A stretch of DNA of 64,000 nucleotides from Alkalihalobacterium alkalinitrilicum (GCF_002019605.1 NZ_KV917368.1:465809-529808); one strand, 5' to 3'; shown: positions 8,500 to 17,528, counted from the first letter of the stretch. Notes: generated by a model not told the origin, from the sequence alone. Made by a program: numbers and translations.

Positions 8500-9945
8500 A
8501 TGATTGCAATGAACTGGGTTCCAAATCGAGCTGAAAGGAAGCCAATATATAAGCAAATCGCAGAATATATTGAAAATGAAATTTCTTTGGGGAACTATCC
8601 ACCAAATAGTGTGTTACCTTCAGAAAGGGAATTAGCAAAGGGGTTTTCAGTTAATCGCAGTACAATTGTTGCAGCGTATGATGAGCTTGAGTCAGTTGGA
8701 TTGGTGGTAAGGATCAAGGGTAGTGGAACAAAGGTTAGTGGTGATATTTGGGGATTATTAAATAAAAGGATACCAAATTGGAACAAGTATGTTGAAGAGG
8801 GTTCATTTCCGCCCAATTTCCCAATTGTCCAGCGTCTTCGCCAACAAACTCAAGAAAATGACCTTATTAATTTCGTTAGTGGTGAATTATCTTCTGATTT
8901 GTTTCCAACCGAAAAGCTACAACACATTATGACTTCGGTTCCCTTTAAGGAGCATTTGGGTTACGACCATCCACAAGGAAATGACGCATTAAGGAGTGCA
9001 ATATCTTTACACGTAAAACAATATAAACAAATTAACGCAACTCCAACATCCATTCTTATCACTTCAGGTGCTCAGCAAGCATTACATCTTATTGTCCAAA
9101 GTTTACTTAAACCTGGAGATTCTATTGCAATTGAAGATCCATCATACTGCTATTCACTACCTTTATTTCATTCAGCAGGATTACATATTCATCATTTACC
9201 AGTAGACGAAAAGGGTATTAATCCAGAGGATTTAGTAGAGCTGCATCGTAAACACCGAATTCGAATGGTCTTCGTTAATCCAGATTACCAAAATCCAACA
9301 GGGACGGTTCTAAGTCAAAGTAGGAGGAAATACCTTCTTGAAGTATCAGCGAAATTTGGCATCCCTGTTGTAGAAGACGACCCTTATAGTTTAACTACTT
9401 TTAGTGGAAAGATAAATCCAACTCTTAAATCAATGGACTTAAACGGAAATGTACTGTATATTAGTTCTCTTACAAAGATTGTTGCTTCAGGTTTGCGAAT
9501 TGGATGGATCATAGGACCTACTCCAGTCATACAAAGGCTTGCAGACGTTAAGCAACAAGTTGACTTTGGACATAGTGTATTTCCTCAATGGATAGCACGG
9601 AATTTCTTAGAATTTAGTGACTTCGATATTCATATACAAACCTTGCGTAGTAGGTTAGAGCAACGTAAAAACTTACTTGTAAATAGTTTCAATGAATTAG
9701 TAGGGGATAAAGTTGAGATGATCATTCCAAATGGTGGAATTCATATGTGGTGCAAAATTAATACATTGGTTGATGATAAATTATTGATTGAAGAAGCTTT
9801 AAAGAGAGGGGTAGCGTTTGCTCCTGGTAGTATATTTGGTACTAAACGAGAATACTTACGGTTCACTTTTGGCAGATGTGAATTAGATAAGATTGACGAA
9901 GGTATTTCAAGGTTCCAAGCAGCCTTAAAAGATGCAATGCAGTAG
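8500..9945 (+). CDS. MocR-type GntR/aminotransferase regulator
   Basis: A PLP-dependent transcription regulator. The N-terminal GntR winged helix (residues 12-82) contains LPSERELAKGFSVNRSTIVA. From about 120 it is a fold type I aminotransferase domain with HPQGNDALR, VNPDYQNPTG and the PLP lysine K326 in SSLTKIVASGLRIGW. Family members include PdxR and GabR. It lies upstream of a small membrane protein and an EamA exporter on the same strand, which may be its targets. The start is ATG 8500; ATG 8509 is also possible because the ribosome site is weak. Confidence 0.92.
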   Translation: MIAMNWVPNRAERKPIYKQIAEYIENEISLGNYPPNSVLPSERELAKGFSVNRSTIVAAYDELESVGLVVRIKGSGTKVSGDIWGLLNKRIPNWNKYVEEGSFPPNFPIVQRLRQQTQENDLINFVSGELSSDLFPTEKLQHIMTSVPFKEHLGYDHPQGNDALRSAISLHVKQYKQINATPTSILITSGAQQALHLIVQSLLKPGDSIAIEDPSYCYSLPLFHSAGLHIHHLPVDEKGINPEDLVELHRKHRIRMVFVNPDYQNPTGTVLSQSRRKYLLEVSAKFGIPVVEDDPYSLTTFSGKINPTLKSMDLNGNVLYISSLTKIVASGLRIGWIIGPTPVIQRLADVKQQVDFGHSVFPQWIARNFLEFSDFDIHIQTLRSRLEQRKNLLVNSFNELVGDKVEMIIPNGGIHMWCKINTLVDDKLLIEEALKRGVAFAPGSIFGTKREYLRFTFGRCELDKIDEGISRFQAALKDAMQ

Positions 9946-9960
9946 TTAGTTATTGTTAAA

Positions 9961-9990
9961 GGCCGAGTATTGTTTACTTGGTCTTTTATA
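9961..9990 (+). terminator. Terminator after MocR gene
   Basis: GGCCGAGTA and TACTTGGTC pair over nine positions including two G-U pairs, followed by TTTTATAT. Confidence 0.6.
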
Positions 9991-10118
9991 TATTAGGGAA
10001 TGAAAGTGGTTGGTTAAATAACGTATCAAGTGGATGGCTTCTTTAACTAAAATATCAATTAAAATAAAGTAAGCATTTAATACACACCTTTATTAATAGG
10101 GTGAAAGGGGGGCTACCT

Positions 10119-10304
10119 ATGATAGGTTCAATGATATTAGCCTTTATTATTAGTGTTGTTGCAATTGTACTAACATTAAGGGTCACTAAAACGGAAGACA
10201 AAGAATATAACAGTCAAAAAAGTGCAGGAAATCTATTTAAAATGTACTTGTTGTTATTTCCAGTTGTTATTGTAAGTTTGATCGTTTATTGGATCTTTTT
10301 TTAA
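10119..10304 (+). CDS. Small membrane protein (two helices)
   Basis: Not recognised. It has 61 residues with hydrophobic helices at about 3-21 and 43-60, separated by a charged loop (RVTKTEDKEYNSQKS). ATG 10119 is chosen because the ribosome site GAAAGGGGGG (10103-10112) lies at a good distance; the GTG at 10101 overlaps that site. It is followed 48 bases later by the EamA exporter gene and is probably cotranscribed with it. Confidence 0.6.
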   Translation: MIGSMILAFIISVVAIVLTLRVTKTEDKEYNSQKSAGNLFKMYLLLFPVVIVSLIVYWIFF

Positions 10305-10352
10305 GTTTAACTAAATTAAATAATGTTTTTCTAAACATTGGAGGAATTTTGT

Positions 10353-11240
10353 TTGAATCGAATAAGTTATTGCTTCTTAGTACTGATAACAACGGCATTA
10401 ATGGGATCTGCTTTTGCAATAGGAAAAATCGGATTAAATTATTCATCACCTATTTTGTTAGTCGCATTACGTTTTACAATGGCTGGTATAATAATGGGGG
10501 CAATGGTTTGGGTTTTTAAAAGAGAACATCCCAAAAAAATAATGGATTGGTTGAAAATAGCTGTTATAGGCTTATTCCAAACTGCAGGTGTAATGGGGTG
10601 TATATTTGTCGGGTTAAGAACGATATCCGCTGGAGAATTATCCATACTAACATTTACCAATCCACTATTAGTCGTTGCTTTAGGGACCATCTTTTTGAAA
10701 ATTAGGTATAATCCGCAACAATGGTTGGGTGTTTTTTTAGGTTTTATCGGAGTCTATATTACGCTTGGAGCAAACTTAGATTTTAAAATTGGAACTCTGT
10801 TAGGAATTTTATCTGCAGTTTCATGGGCGATCGGAACAATTTTAATTAAGATCTGGGGGCTTCGCTTTGACATATGGGTATTAACTGCCTATCAAATGTT
10901 TTTTGGAGGAATTATTTTATTTTTCTTAAGTTTACTGATTGAAAAACCTTATTTTATAGTAGAATTCAATTCTATTTTTATTTTGTTATGGCTTACCATC
11001 ATGGCATCAATTATTCAATTTGCTGGCTGGTTTTATCTAATACAAAAAGGAGACTCAGGAAAAGTGAGTGCATTTTTATTTTTAGCGCCATTTTTCGGTG
11101 TCCTTTCTGGCTGGTTATTACTAAATGAACAATTAGATGTGAATGTATTAGCGGGAGGACTATTTATTTTTTCGGGGATATTTTTAGTTAATTGGCAAGT
11201 TACATTAAAAAAGACAAAGGATATAATGAAAATAGCATAA
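10353..11240 (+). CDS. EamA (DMT superfamily) metabolite exporter
   Basis: A ten-helix inner-membrane transporter made of two EamA repeats (about residues 5-130 and 140-280). Typical segments are AFAIGKIGLNYSSP, the GLRTISAGELSILTFTNPLL helix and WLLLNEQLDVNVLAGG. The start is taken as TTG 10353 because TTGGAGGAA ends seven bases before it. A TTG at 10338 would sit on the ribosome site itself. The substrate is unknown; amino acids or related metabolites are common in this family. Its position downstream of a MocR regulator suggests control by PLP-related or amino-acid signals. Confidence 0.88.
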   Translation: MNRISYCFLVLITTALMGSAFAIGKIGLNYSSPILLVALRFTMAGIIMGAMVWVFKREHPKKIMDWLKIAVIGLFQTAGVMGCIFVGLRTISAGELSILTFTNPLLVVALGTIFLKIRYNPQQWLGVFLGFIGVYITLGANLDFKIGTLLGILSAVSWAIGTILIKIWGLRFDIWVLTAYQMFFGGIILFFLSLLIEKPYFIVEFNSIFILLWLTIMASIIQFAGWFYLIQKGDSGKVSAFLFLAPFFGVLSGWLLLNEQLDVNVLAGGLFIFSGIFLVNWQVTLKKTKDIMKIA

Positions 11241-11357
11241 AAGGGATTTCCTTGAATGGGATCGAACAGGTATTGTTTTCCGTAATCTACCCGAAATAAT
11301 CTTTAAAAGGTGGGAAAAAGCTAAGTATTACACTTCATAAGAGAGAACAATAAGTCT

Positions 11358-11386
11358 AAGGGCCAATATACTTGGTCCTTTTTTAT
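11358..11386 (+). terminator. Terminator after EamA gene
   Basis: AAGGGCCAA and TTGGTCCTT form a nine-pair stem with one G-U, followed by TTTTTATT. Confidence 0.75.
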
Positions 11387-11405
11387 TACTGTTGATAGCA
11401 ACAAC

Positions 11406-11435
11406 TTGACATGAAACGGGTTTCATCTTTTACAC
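11406..11435 (+). promoter_or_regulatory. Promoter with LacI-type operator in its spacer
   Basis: A TTGACA -35 (11406-11411) is followed 17-19 bases later by TTTACACT as a -10. The 16-base imperfect palindrome ATGAAACGGGTTTCAT (11411-11426) fills the spacer and has the form of a LacI/GalR-family operator. It precedes a wrecked LacI-family gene, so it was probably an autoregulated promoter. Confidence 0.6.
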
Positions 11436-11466
11436 TCGTAACAATTAACAGAAGAGGAGGGTTCTT

Positions 11467-11642
11467 ATGTTATTGTTTATAAAATTTTTATGGAAGCATT
11501 AGACTACTTGTATAAAAAAGGTCATCAAAAAATCGGTTATTGTATAGGTAGAAAATCAGGGAATAGTCAACTTCGTCAGCTTGATAGTGATTTATCAAAC
11601 AAGGAATTAACTTTTTGTTTGATTGAAAGAGGAACAGTTTAA
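11467..11642 (+). pseudogene. LacI family regulator, remnant
   Basis: A good ribosome site (GAGGAGGG) leads to ATG 11467, but that frame ends after 11 codons. Another frame from ATG 11490 gives a 50-residue piece with EALDYLYKKGHQKIGYCIG and SGNSQLRQ. That is the start of the ligand-binding core typical of LacI-family sugar regulators. The DNA-binding domain and most of the effector domain are gone. The last 20 residues no longer resemble the family. It probably once controlled sugar genes that are absent here. Confidence 0.7.
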
Positions 11643-11687
11643 TGTAAAATATACCATCTCAAATACAACGAGAAAGAAGGAATAATC

Positions 11688-12467
11688 GTGACAAAACAAA
11701 GCGTAATTTTCTTTGATATTGACGGAACATTACTTAATCATGATAAAAAATTACCAACTTCTACAAAAGAAGCCGTTTTCCAATTAAAAGAAAAAGGGCA
11801 TATTGTAGCGATTGCAACAGGTCGTGCTCCTTTTATGTTTGAAGGGTTACGAAAAGAATTAGATATTCATACATTTGTGAGTTATAACGGGCAATACGTC
11901 GTGTTAAATGGCGAAGTATTGCATACAAATCCATTAAAAATTTCATCACTTGAAAAATTAACAGAAACAGCTCTTCAAAATGATCATCCAATTGTCTTTA
12001 TGGACCATGAAGATATGAAAGCGAATGTCCCTGACCATCCTTATATTATGGAGAGCATTGGTACGTTAAAATTAGATCTTTTTCCTTCACATGATCCTAG
12101 TTATTATAAAGGGCGTGAATTGTATCAATCATTACTCTTTTGCCCAAAGGGAGAAGAAAAGCATTATGTACGGGAGTATCATGACTTTGATTTTGTCAGG
12201 TGGCATCCTGTTTCAGTTGATGTTCTTCCAAAGGGAGGTTCAAAAGCAATCGGAATTGAAAAGATTGTTCAAAAACTCGGATTACCAGAAGAGCGTCAGT
12301 ATGCTTTTGGAGATGGGCTAAATGATATGGAAATGTTGTCGACTGTAAAAAATAGTGTGGCCATGGGAAATGCAGAAGAAAAAGTAAAGGAAGTCGCAAA
12401 ATATATTACAAAGTCCGTCGAAGACGAAGGAATTTTACATGGTCTTAAAAAGGTAGGTTTGTTATAA
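11688..12467 (+). CDS. HAD hydrolase, Cof subfamily phosphatase
   Basis: A cytoplasmic magnesium-dependent phosphatase acting on small phosphorylated metabolites. Motif I is FFDIDGTLL (residues 8-16, nucleophile Asp10), motif II is the Thr in ATGRAP, and motif IV is GDGLNDMEML. The C2-type cap lies between about 85 and 185. The length of 259 aa is usual for Cof/YkrA-type enzymes. The start is GTG 11688 with AGAAAGAAGG upstream. The substrate cannot be inferred. Confidence 0.92.
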   Translation: MTKQSVIFFDIDGTLLNHDKKLPTSTKEAVFQLKEKGHIVAIATGRAPFMFEGLRKELDIHTFVSYNGQYVVLNGEVLHTNPLKISSLEKLTETALQNDHPIVFMDHEDMKANVPDHPYIMESIGTLKLDLFPSHDPSYYKGRELYQSLLFCPKGEEKHYVREYHDFDFVRWHPVSVDVLPKGGSKAIGIEKIVQKLGLPEERQYAFGDGLNDMEMLSTVKNSVAMGNAEEKVKEVAKYITKSVEDEGILHGLKKVGLL

Positions 12468-12599
12468 GTTACATATTATTTATTAAGAGGTTTACTGGTT
12501 AAACTTCGAAAAAATGTATTTTACGGATTAGTCTTCCGATAGTAATAAATAACTAGTAAAATAGTGGTTACAATACTATTGATGGAGGTGAATTTACAC

Positions 12600-12737
12600 A
12601 TGGAAAATAAACCATTACATTACGATGGAAGTATTCAAAACAGTGAAAATAAAGAAAGTGATGCTAACAATGAAACATTTGTACTAACAGATGAAGTCCG
12701 AAAAAATTTAAGTGGAAATCCATTTATGAACAATTAA
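12600..12737 (+). CDS. Small hydrophilic protein, 45 aa
   Basis: Not recognised. ATG 12600 has a strong GGAGGTG ribosome site 8-10 bases upstream, which is the main reason to call it. The product is acidic and polar (MENKPLHYDGSIQNSENK...), ending ETFVLTDEVRKNLSGNPFMN, with no membrane segment. A stem followed by eight Ts at about 12757-12788 fits a terminator after it, so it is probably transcribed alone. Confidence 0.5.
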   Translation: MENKPLHYDGSIQNSENKESDANNETFVLTDEVRKNLSGNPFMNN

Positions 12738-12888
12738 ATGAAATCATTTCTAAAGGGTGGCTTTTAAAATAGCACATCCTTTTTTTTATAAGCAGTATCT
12801 TGAATTAAATATATCAATTCGAGATAAGGTATATATATTGATATTTGACACAGATTATAAAGAATAACCGGAAGAGAGGAAGTTAAAA

Positions 12889-13524
12889 ATGGCAAAAGTA
12901 TTGTACATCACAGCTCATCCACACGATGATACACAATCTTATAGTATGGCAGTAGGAAAGGCTTTTATTGATACTTACAAAGAAGCTAATCCAAATGATG
13001 AAATTGTGAATATTGACCTTTATAAGGAAAATATTCCGTATATTGATGTAGATGTTTTTAGTGGTTGGGGTAAGCTCCAGTCTGGGAAGGGATTTGAAGA
13101 ACTTTCATCAGAGGAGCAAGTAAAAGTAGGTAGACTCTCAGAACTATGTGAGCAGTTTATATCAGCTGATAAATATGTATTTGTCACACCTTTATGGAAT
13201 TTTTCTTTCCCACCCATATTAAAAGCCTATATTGATGCCGTGTCTGTGGCTGGTAAAACATTTAAATATACAGAACAAGGTCCAGTCGGTCTATTGACTG
13301 ATAAAAAAGCATTACATATACAAGCGCGTGGTGGAATTTATTCAGAAGGACCTGCTGCTCAAATGGAAATGGGGCATCGTTATTTAAACATCATCATGCA
13401 ATTCTATGGAGTACCTTCATTTGAAGGCTTATTTGTAGAAGGTCATGCTGCAATGCCAGATAAGGCACAAGAAATAAAAGATAACGCGATTGCAAGAGCT
13501 AAGGATTTAGCTCATACTTTTTAG
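12889..13524 (+). CDS. azoR: FMN-dependent NADH-azoreductase
   Basis: A flavodoxin-fold quinone and azo-compound reductase that transfers two electrons from NADH and protects against quinone stress. All 211 residues align in type with AzoR proteins: N-terminal FMN-phosphate loop [14 protein letters not shown], then [20 protein letters not shown] and [13 protein letters not shown] around the flavin. ATG 12889 follows GAAGAGAGGAAG. It forms a single-gene unit closed by a strong terminator. Confidence 0.93.
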   Translation: MAKVLYITAHPHDDTQSYSMAVGKAFIDTYKEANPNDEIVNIDLYKENIPYIDVDVFSGWGKLQSGKGFEELSSEEQVKVGRLSELCEQFISADKYVFVTPLWNFSFPPILKAYIDAVSVAGKTFKYTEQGPVGLLTDKKALHIQARGGIYSEGPAAQMEMGHRYLNIIMQFYGVPSFEGLFVEGHAAMPDKAQEIKDNAIARAKDLAHTF

Positions 13525-13531
13525 ACTAAGG

Positions 13532-13556
13532 AGCCAACACTTGTTGGCTTATTTGT
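13532..13556 (+). terminator. Terminator after azoR
   Basis: AGCCAACA and TGTTGGCT form an inverted repeat directly after the stop codon, followed by a T-rich stretch (TATTTGTATT). Confidence 0.75.
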
Positions 13557-13739
13557 ATTATCTTCAACTAAAGGTAGTATTCCTGAAAAAGGTGAAATCC
13601 TACTCCCCCAGTTGGAGGCTGAAGTGTTAACTTGTTTAAAAACCCCCCTTGAGCATGTTGGTTATTATGTACATAGTTGTTTTAATTTTCAAAAATATTT
13701 ATGATAATATAAGTATTTAATTTCAAGGGGGAAATTTAT

Positions 13740-13913
13740 ATGTTACTAAGTGTAGGAGATATAATAACGTTTGAACGGACTTTTACTGTAAGGGATGTTG
13801 AATTATTTACAGAAGTTTCGCGTGATGAAGGGGTTCACCATATAACCCCAGATGAACAGGGGAGACTTGTAGTTCAAGGGTTACTTACAGCAACTGTACT
13901 TCAGAGAAACTAA
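13740..13913 (+). pseudogene. MaoC-like hot-dog protein, truncated at residue 55
   Basis: The 57-codon frame starts at ATG 13740 with a good ribosome site (AAGGGGG). It reads VGDIITFERTFTVRDVELF and HHITPDEQGRLVVQGLLTAT, the beginning of a MaoC-like dehydratase of about 135-140 residues. After TAT the family sequence ends and the stop codon falls inside the stem of the terminator at 13906-13942. The catalytic helix and most of the fold are missing, so a functional enzyme is unlikely. Confidence 0.75.
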
Positions 13914-13945
13914 AGCCTTCGGTTTCAGAAGGCTTTAGTTTCTTT
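13906..13945 (+). terminator. 15-bp hairpin terminator overlapping the MaoC remnant
   Basis: GAAACTAAAGCCTTC (13906-13920) and GAAGGCTTTAGTTTC (13928-13942) pair perfectly around GGTTTCA, followed by TTT. Confidence 0.85.
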
Positions 13946-14003
13946 AACTTATTTTTTCTATTTTTTTATTTACTACTAGGAGCATCGGACCCCTTATCGT
14001 ATA

Positions 14004-14450
14004 TTAGTTATCGTCGTCTTTATTTTTCAATTGATGAACGTCTGGTTCTTCTGCAGCTTCCGTTTGTAAGTTAGCATGTGTCGGAGTAACCGCTGTATCT
14101 TCAAGTTCACCTATGAACACATACATTCCTAAATATTTATGGAAGAACCATTCACCTGCACCGATCCCAATAGCTGAAATAATGGAAATGCCTAATAGCG
14201 GTAAGGTAGAGAGCGTCCAACTGTAGATAAAAATAATAAAAAAAGCGACGGTCGTATCTATGAGACATGTGAGAATATTATTGATACGAGGCAACGCTAG
14301 TAGATCAATGAAAAAATAAGAAAGTAACGTATAAATAGTCGTGATGACAATTACGTGTCCAATCGGCATCGTAATTCCTAAGGTTAAAACGAAGAACAAT
14401 AAAAGTGCGGTAACCAAAAATTTAATAAGTAACGGACGTAAATGCTTCAT
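14004..14450 (-). CDS. yndM: YndM-like DUF2512 membrane protein
   Basis: An integral membrane protein of unknown role, known from Bacillus. Four hydrophobic segments lie within the first 110 residues, and an acidic tail (AAEEPDVHQLKNKDDDN) follows, probably cytoplasmic. The start is placed at ATG 14450 (MKHLRPLLIKFLVTALL), matching the usual start of the family, with GGAAAGGA upstream. A TTG seven codons earlier is less likely. It is monocistronic. Confidence 0.78.
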   Translation of the reverse strand: MKHLRPLLIKFLVTALLLFFVLTLGITMPIGHVIVITTIYTLLSYFFIDLLALPRINNILTCLIDTTVAFFIIFIYSWTLSTLPLLGISIISAIGIGAGEWFFHKYLGMYVFIGELEDTAVTPTHANLQTEAAEEPDVHQLKNKDDDN

Positions 14451-14722
14451 ATGGGGAAAAATCCTTTCCAATGAATTTCTTACTTTCCTGTACTATGCCC
14501 CTGAATAATGTTGATTATTCAATTTACGATCAAAGCATAAACTGTTAGTTAGAAAACGATAAATTTATTATGTAAGCTAGAGGAATATTAACTATATTAA
14601 TGTTATGTAAACTTATAATAAGGAAATAAAGTACAGCTTCCTACATACATTTTCATATGTTACAAATTTTCATAGACCAACTCGTTTCTCCACTGCAACA
14701 ACTTCCGTATTATCCCCAAACC
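14451..14722. other. Divergent intergenic region
   Basis: AT-rich DNA between yndM and the 505-aa gene. Apart from the conserved promoter motif starting at 14723, I see no gene or stem. Confidence 0.35.
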
Positions 14723-14744
14723 TATGGTAAACTGTAAATAAATT
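14723..14744 (+). promoter_or_regulatory. Shared promoter motif, copy 1
   Basis: TATGGTAAACTGTAAATAAA contains an extended -10 (TGGTAAACT). The same 18-base core occurs at 36167 and, with two changes, at 38858. Each copy lies 43-64 bases before a start codon. No convincing -35 is seen here. Confidence 0.55.
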
Positions 14745-14797
14745 CTAAAGGTATTTATTAAAGTAAATAATTAAATGACGTAAAAGGGGTTATGAAT

Positions 14798-16315
14798 ATG
14801 GGCGTTCCTCTTTCTAATTACACTGTGTTAAAATATTTAGCTGACAGCGTGGAACCGAGTAAACGAAATCGAGAAAGTATTGCAATGGAATTAGCGATCG
14901 ATTCTTTAAAGAACTACAGTGTATTTGCTTTTATTATTCATGATCTAGTTCTTCATAAAGACTTCCATGAACTTTTAGAAAAACAGTTTAGAAGCCTTCA
15001 TAATTCTTCAGGGGAGCATTTAGTATTTTTTGGTTTAGTGGATTCACCTAAAAAACATTGTTTAGTAGGGAAAACCCCTTTTTATACGGATGTACGGGAC
15101 ATGGTTGAATTGTATGAGTCAGAAGAACAGGACGAAATAGATCCGAGTTATTCCGCGTTTGCGATTGCTAACAGTTTAAATATTCAACCTGACATGTTAC
15201 CAGCGATCGTCGTCACTCATGATACACGTTTAAAGTCGTATCGTTGGTATAAGACTTGTCCTGATAAAATAGAAACACAAATGAGTAGGCTAACAAGTAT
15301 CTCGTACGACATGTTCGCCTATAAGAACAAAGAACAGCTTTCTTTAGATGACAAACAAAACATTTTGTACAAATTGCTAGATGATGCGGACCTCGACCTC
15401 TGTAAAGGAATGGGTACAACTCAATTGACTGAAAGTATGGCAAGGGCGTTATCGGATTTATTAAGTTTTTTAATCGAACAAGATAAAGATAGTGCTTTTT
15501 TTAGAAGAGAAAGGCGAACACTGCAAATTTCAAATCAACAACAAAATTATTCATTAATCAAGTTGGTTGAAACATTGAAACATTTAAAATTAAAATTATC
15601 ACAAGCTGAGTTAGATGATGTTGACAGTCATATGTTTTTCGCTCGTATTGAAGAGCTCAGTATTAAACTTGCTATTTATTTATCGTTATTGCATAAAAAT
15701 AGCCATGTAGAGAAAATAAATGGAATTTCCTTTCAAAAGGATTGGTTAGAAACACATTCTTTTCATTTATACCAAACAGCTCTTGAAGTGAAAGAATTTC
15801 TTCATAGAAAAGATGAAACGGTTGACTATTCACCTAGTGCCATTTGTTTTGCGAAAATGTTTGAAAATGAGATTAATTATTCTTTGGTTCATTGGGTACG
15901 GCAACAATATTCGATCCAATTACCAGAATTTTTCAATAAAGTTCAACCAGGTGTACAAGCTGTTGTACCTGTAGGTGATCAAGGTTATTCTGTTGATTTA
16001 AACTGCAAGAGAAGAGGAGAATGGCTCCCACCTGAGATCGGAAAATCAAAAAATATCGCAAGGTTTTCTTTAAAAAAAGAGGATTGGGATACAATGGGCA
16101 TACTAAACCCAAAATTATTTCTATCGGAATGGGATAAAATTCATAAACTCCGAAATAAAGCAGCACATCCCCATAAGGTGTCATATCCAGAATTAAGTGA
16201 AATGCAACAGTCTCTTTCCAATCTCGCTCGGAACCAAGTCTTTGAAAAGCTAGCGGACATAAAAAATAATTTTAAAAATATACCGCTTAATTCAAGGGAC
16301 CGAACATTAAAATAA
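14798..16315 (+). CDS. Unknown 505-aa protein with HEPN-like C-terminal motif
   Basis: Not recognised as a named family. No signal peptide or membrane helix is visible. The protein is largely alpha-helical in character from residue 180 on. Near the C-terminus, SEWDKIHKLRNKAAHPHKVS contains RNKAAH, the Rx4H arrangement seen in HEPN RNases and in HEPN-like toxin or defence proteins. The N-terminal 150 residues look alpha/beta (FAFIIHDLVL, VFFGLVDSPKKH, PAIVVTHD). ATG 14798 is preferred over 14792 because AAAAGGGG (14782-14789) is then eight bases away. Its promoter motif is shared with two genes at 36 and 39 kb, which suggests a common role with them. Confidence 0.6.
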   Translation: MGVPLSNYTVLKYLADSVEPSKRNRESIAMELAIDSLKNYSVFAFIIHDLVLHKDFHELLEKQFRSLHNSSGEHLVFFGLVDSPKKHCLVGKTPFYTDVRDMVELYESEEQDEIDPSYSAFAIANSLNIQPDMLPAIVVTHDTRLKSYRWYKTCPDKIETQMSRLTSISYDMFAYKNKEQLSLDDKQNILYKLLDDADLDLCKGMGTTQLTESMARALSDLLSFLIEQDKDSAFFRRERRTLQISNQQQNYSLIKLVETLKHLKLKLSQAELDDVDSHMFFARIEELSIKLAIYLSLLHKNSHVEKINGISFQKDWLETHSFHLYQTALEVKEFLHRKDETVDYSPSAICFAKMFENEINYSLVHWVRQQYSIQLPEFFNKVQPGVQAVVPVGDQGYSVDLNCKRRGEWLPPEIGKSKNIARFSLKKEDWDTMGILNPKLFLSEWDKIHKLRNKAAHPHKVSYPELSEMQQSLSNLARNQVFEKLADIKNNFKNIPLNSRDRTLK

Positions 16316-16400
16316 TAGGGTATGCTATAGGCATAATAGTTGAATAATGAACGAGTATTCCTTAGAATTAATATACTCTTACAAATTGGAGGTTCGTCCT

Positions 16401-17528
16401 ATGAATGAAAATTATCAATCATTGTTTGAAGGGTTTTCTTTTAAGCGTGGAGTCGACTTGAAAAATCGAATTGTGATGGCTCCGATGACTAACTTTGCAT
16501 CTGAACCAAATGGAATGGTTAGTGAAGAAGAACTAGCTTATTATAGGGAACGCACGGGTGGAATAGGGGCTGTCATAACGGCAGTCGCTTATGTCACTCG
16601 TGATGGTAAAGGATTTACAAATGAAATTAGTGCAGATTCGGATGAGATGATCCCAGGTCTAAGACGGTTAGCAGATACACTTAAAGGTGAGGGAGCTAAA
16701 GCAATTTTACAAATTTTCCATGCAGGAAGAATGGCACCACCTGAACTTTTAGAGGATGGTCAATCCGTAAGTGCCAGTGCGGTAGCAGCATTACGACCTG
16801 GTTTAGTCACGCCTAGGGAATTAACGGAAGCTGAAATTGAAACGATCATTCAAGCATTTGGCGATGCCACACGGCGAGCCATTGAAGCCGGGTTTGATGG
16901 AATTGAAATTCATGGTGCGAATACGTATTTAATTCAACAGTTCTTTTCACCCCATTCGAACCGTCGTACCGATAAGTGGGGAGGAACACTTGAAAAACGA
17001 ATGACCTTCCCACTTGCCGTTATTGATGAAGTTAAAAGTACGGTTAACAAACATGCCAAGGAACCGTTTATTATCGGTTATCGTATTTCTCCAGAAGAAA
17101 TGGAGGAGCCAGGCATTACAATGGATGATACATTAGTATTTGTAGATAAATTGGCAGATCAAGATTTGGATTATCTCCATATTTCAGTTCAGGACTTCTG
17201 GCAAGGATCCATACGTAATGAGGCGGATAAAAAGTCACGCGTAACGATGATCCATGAACAAGTAGGCAATAGAGTTCCTGTTATAGGTGTAGGGTCACTT
17301 CATACTCCAGACGATGTGAAAAAGGCAATGGCTACAGACGTGCCACTCATTGCTTTAGGGCGAGAATTAATCGTGGAACCAAAGTGGGTTCAAAAAGTAC
17401 AAGCTGGTGAGGAAGGAAACATTGCAACAACATTAACAAAGCATGATCAGGAAAAATTGGTAGTACCTGATATATTGTGGGATAAAATTATCAACATACC
17501 TGGTTGGTTTCCAGTAGTTGAAAAATAA
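16401..17528 (+). CDS. NADH-dependent flavin oxidoreductase, Old Yellow Enzyme family
   Basis: An FMN-containing TIM-barrel ene-reductase that reduces activated double bonds, quinones or nitro compounds. Visible motifs are RIVMAPMTNFAS near the start, ILQIFHAGRM, GIEIHGANTYLIQQFFSPHSN (active-site HGAN) and GRELIVEPKW at the phosphate site. ATG 16401 is chosen because TTGGAGG (16386-16392) is nine bases upstream; the open frame begins earlier but without a ribosome site. It has 375 aa, usual for the family, and no C-terminal iron-sulfur/FAD extension. Confidence 0.92.
   Translation: MNENYQSLFEGFSFKRGVDLKNRIVMAPMTNFASEPNGMVSEEELAYYRERTGGIGAVITAVAYVTRDGKGFTNEISADSDEMIPGLRRLADTLKGEGAKAILQIFHAGRMAPPELLEDGQSVSASAVAALRPGLVTPRELTEAEIETIIQAFGDATRRAIEAGFDGIEIHGANTYLIQQFFSPHSNRRTDKWGGTLEKRMTFPLAVIDEVKSTVNKHAKEPFIIGYRISPEEMEEPGITMDDTLVFVDKLADQDLDYLHISVQDFWQGSIRNEADKKSRVTMIHEQVGNRVPVIGVGSLHTPDDVKKAMATDVPLIALGRELIVEPKWVQKVQAGEEGNIATTLTKHDQEKLVVPDILWDKIINIPGWFPVVEK

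Noticed and set aside
13570-13640. Possible further copy of the 220-bp repeat (CTCCCCCAGTTGGAGGCTGAAG)
   Set aside because: Only a few short words resemble the element, without either conserved end.
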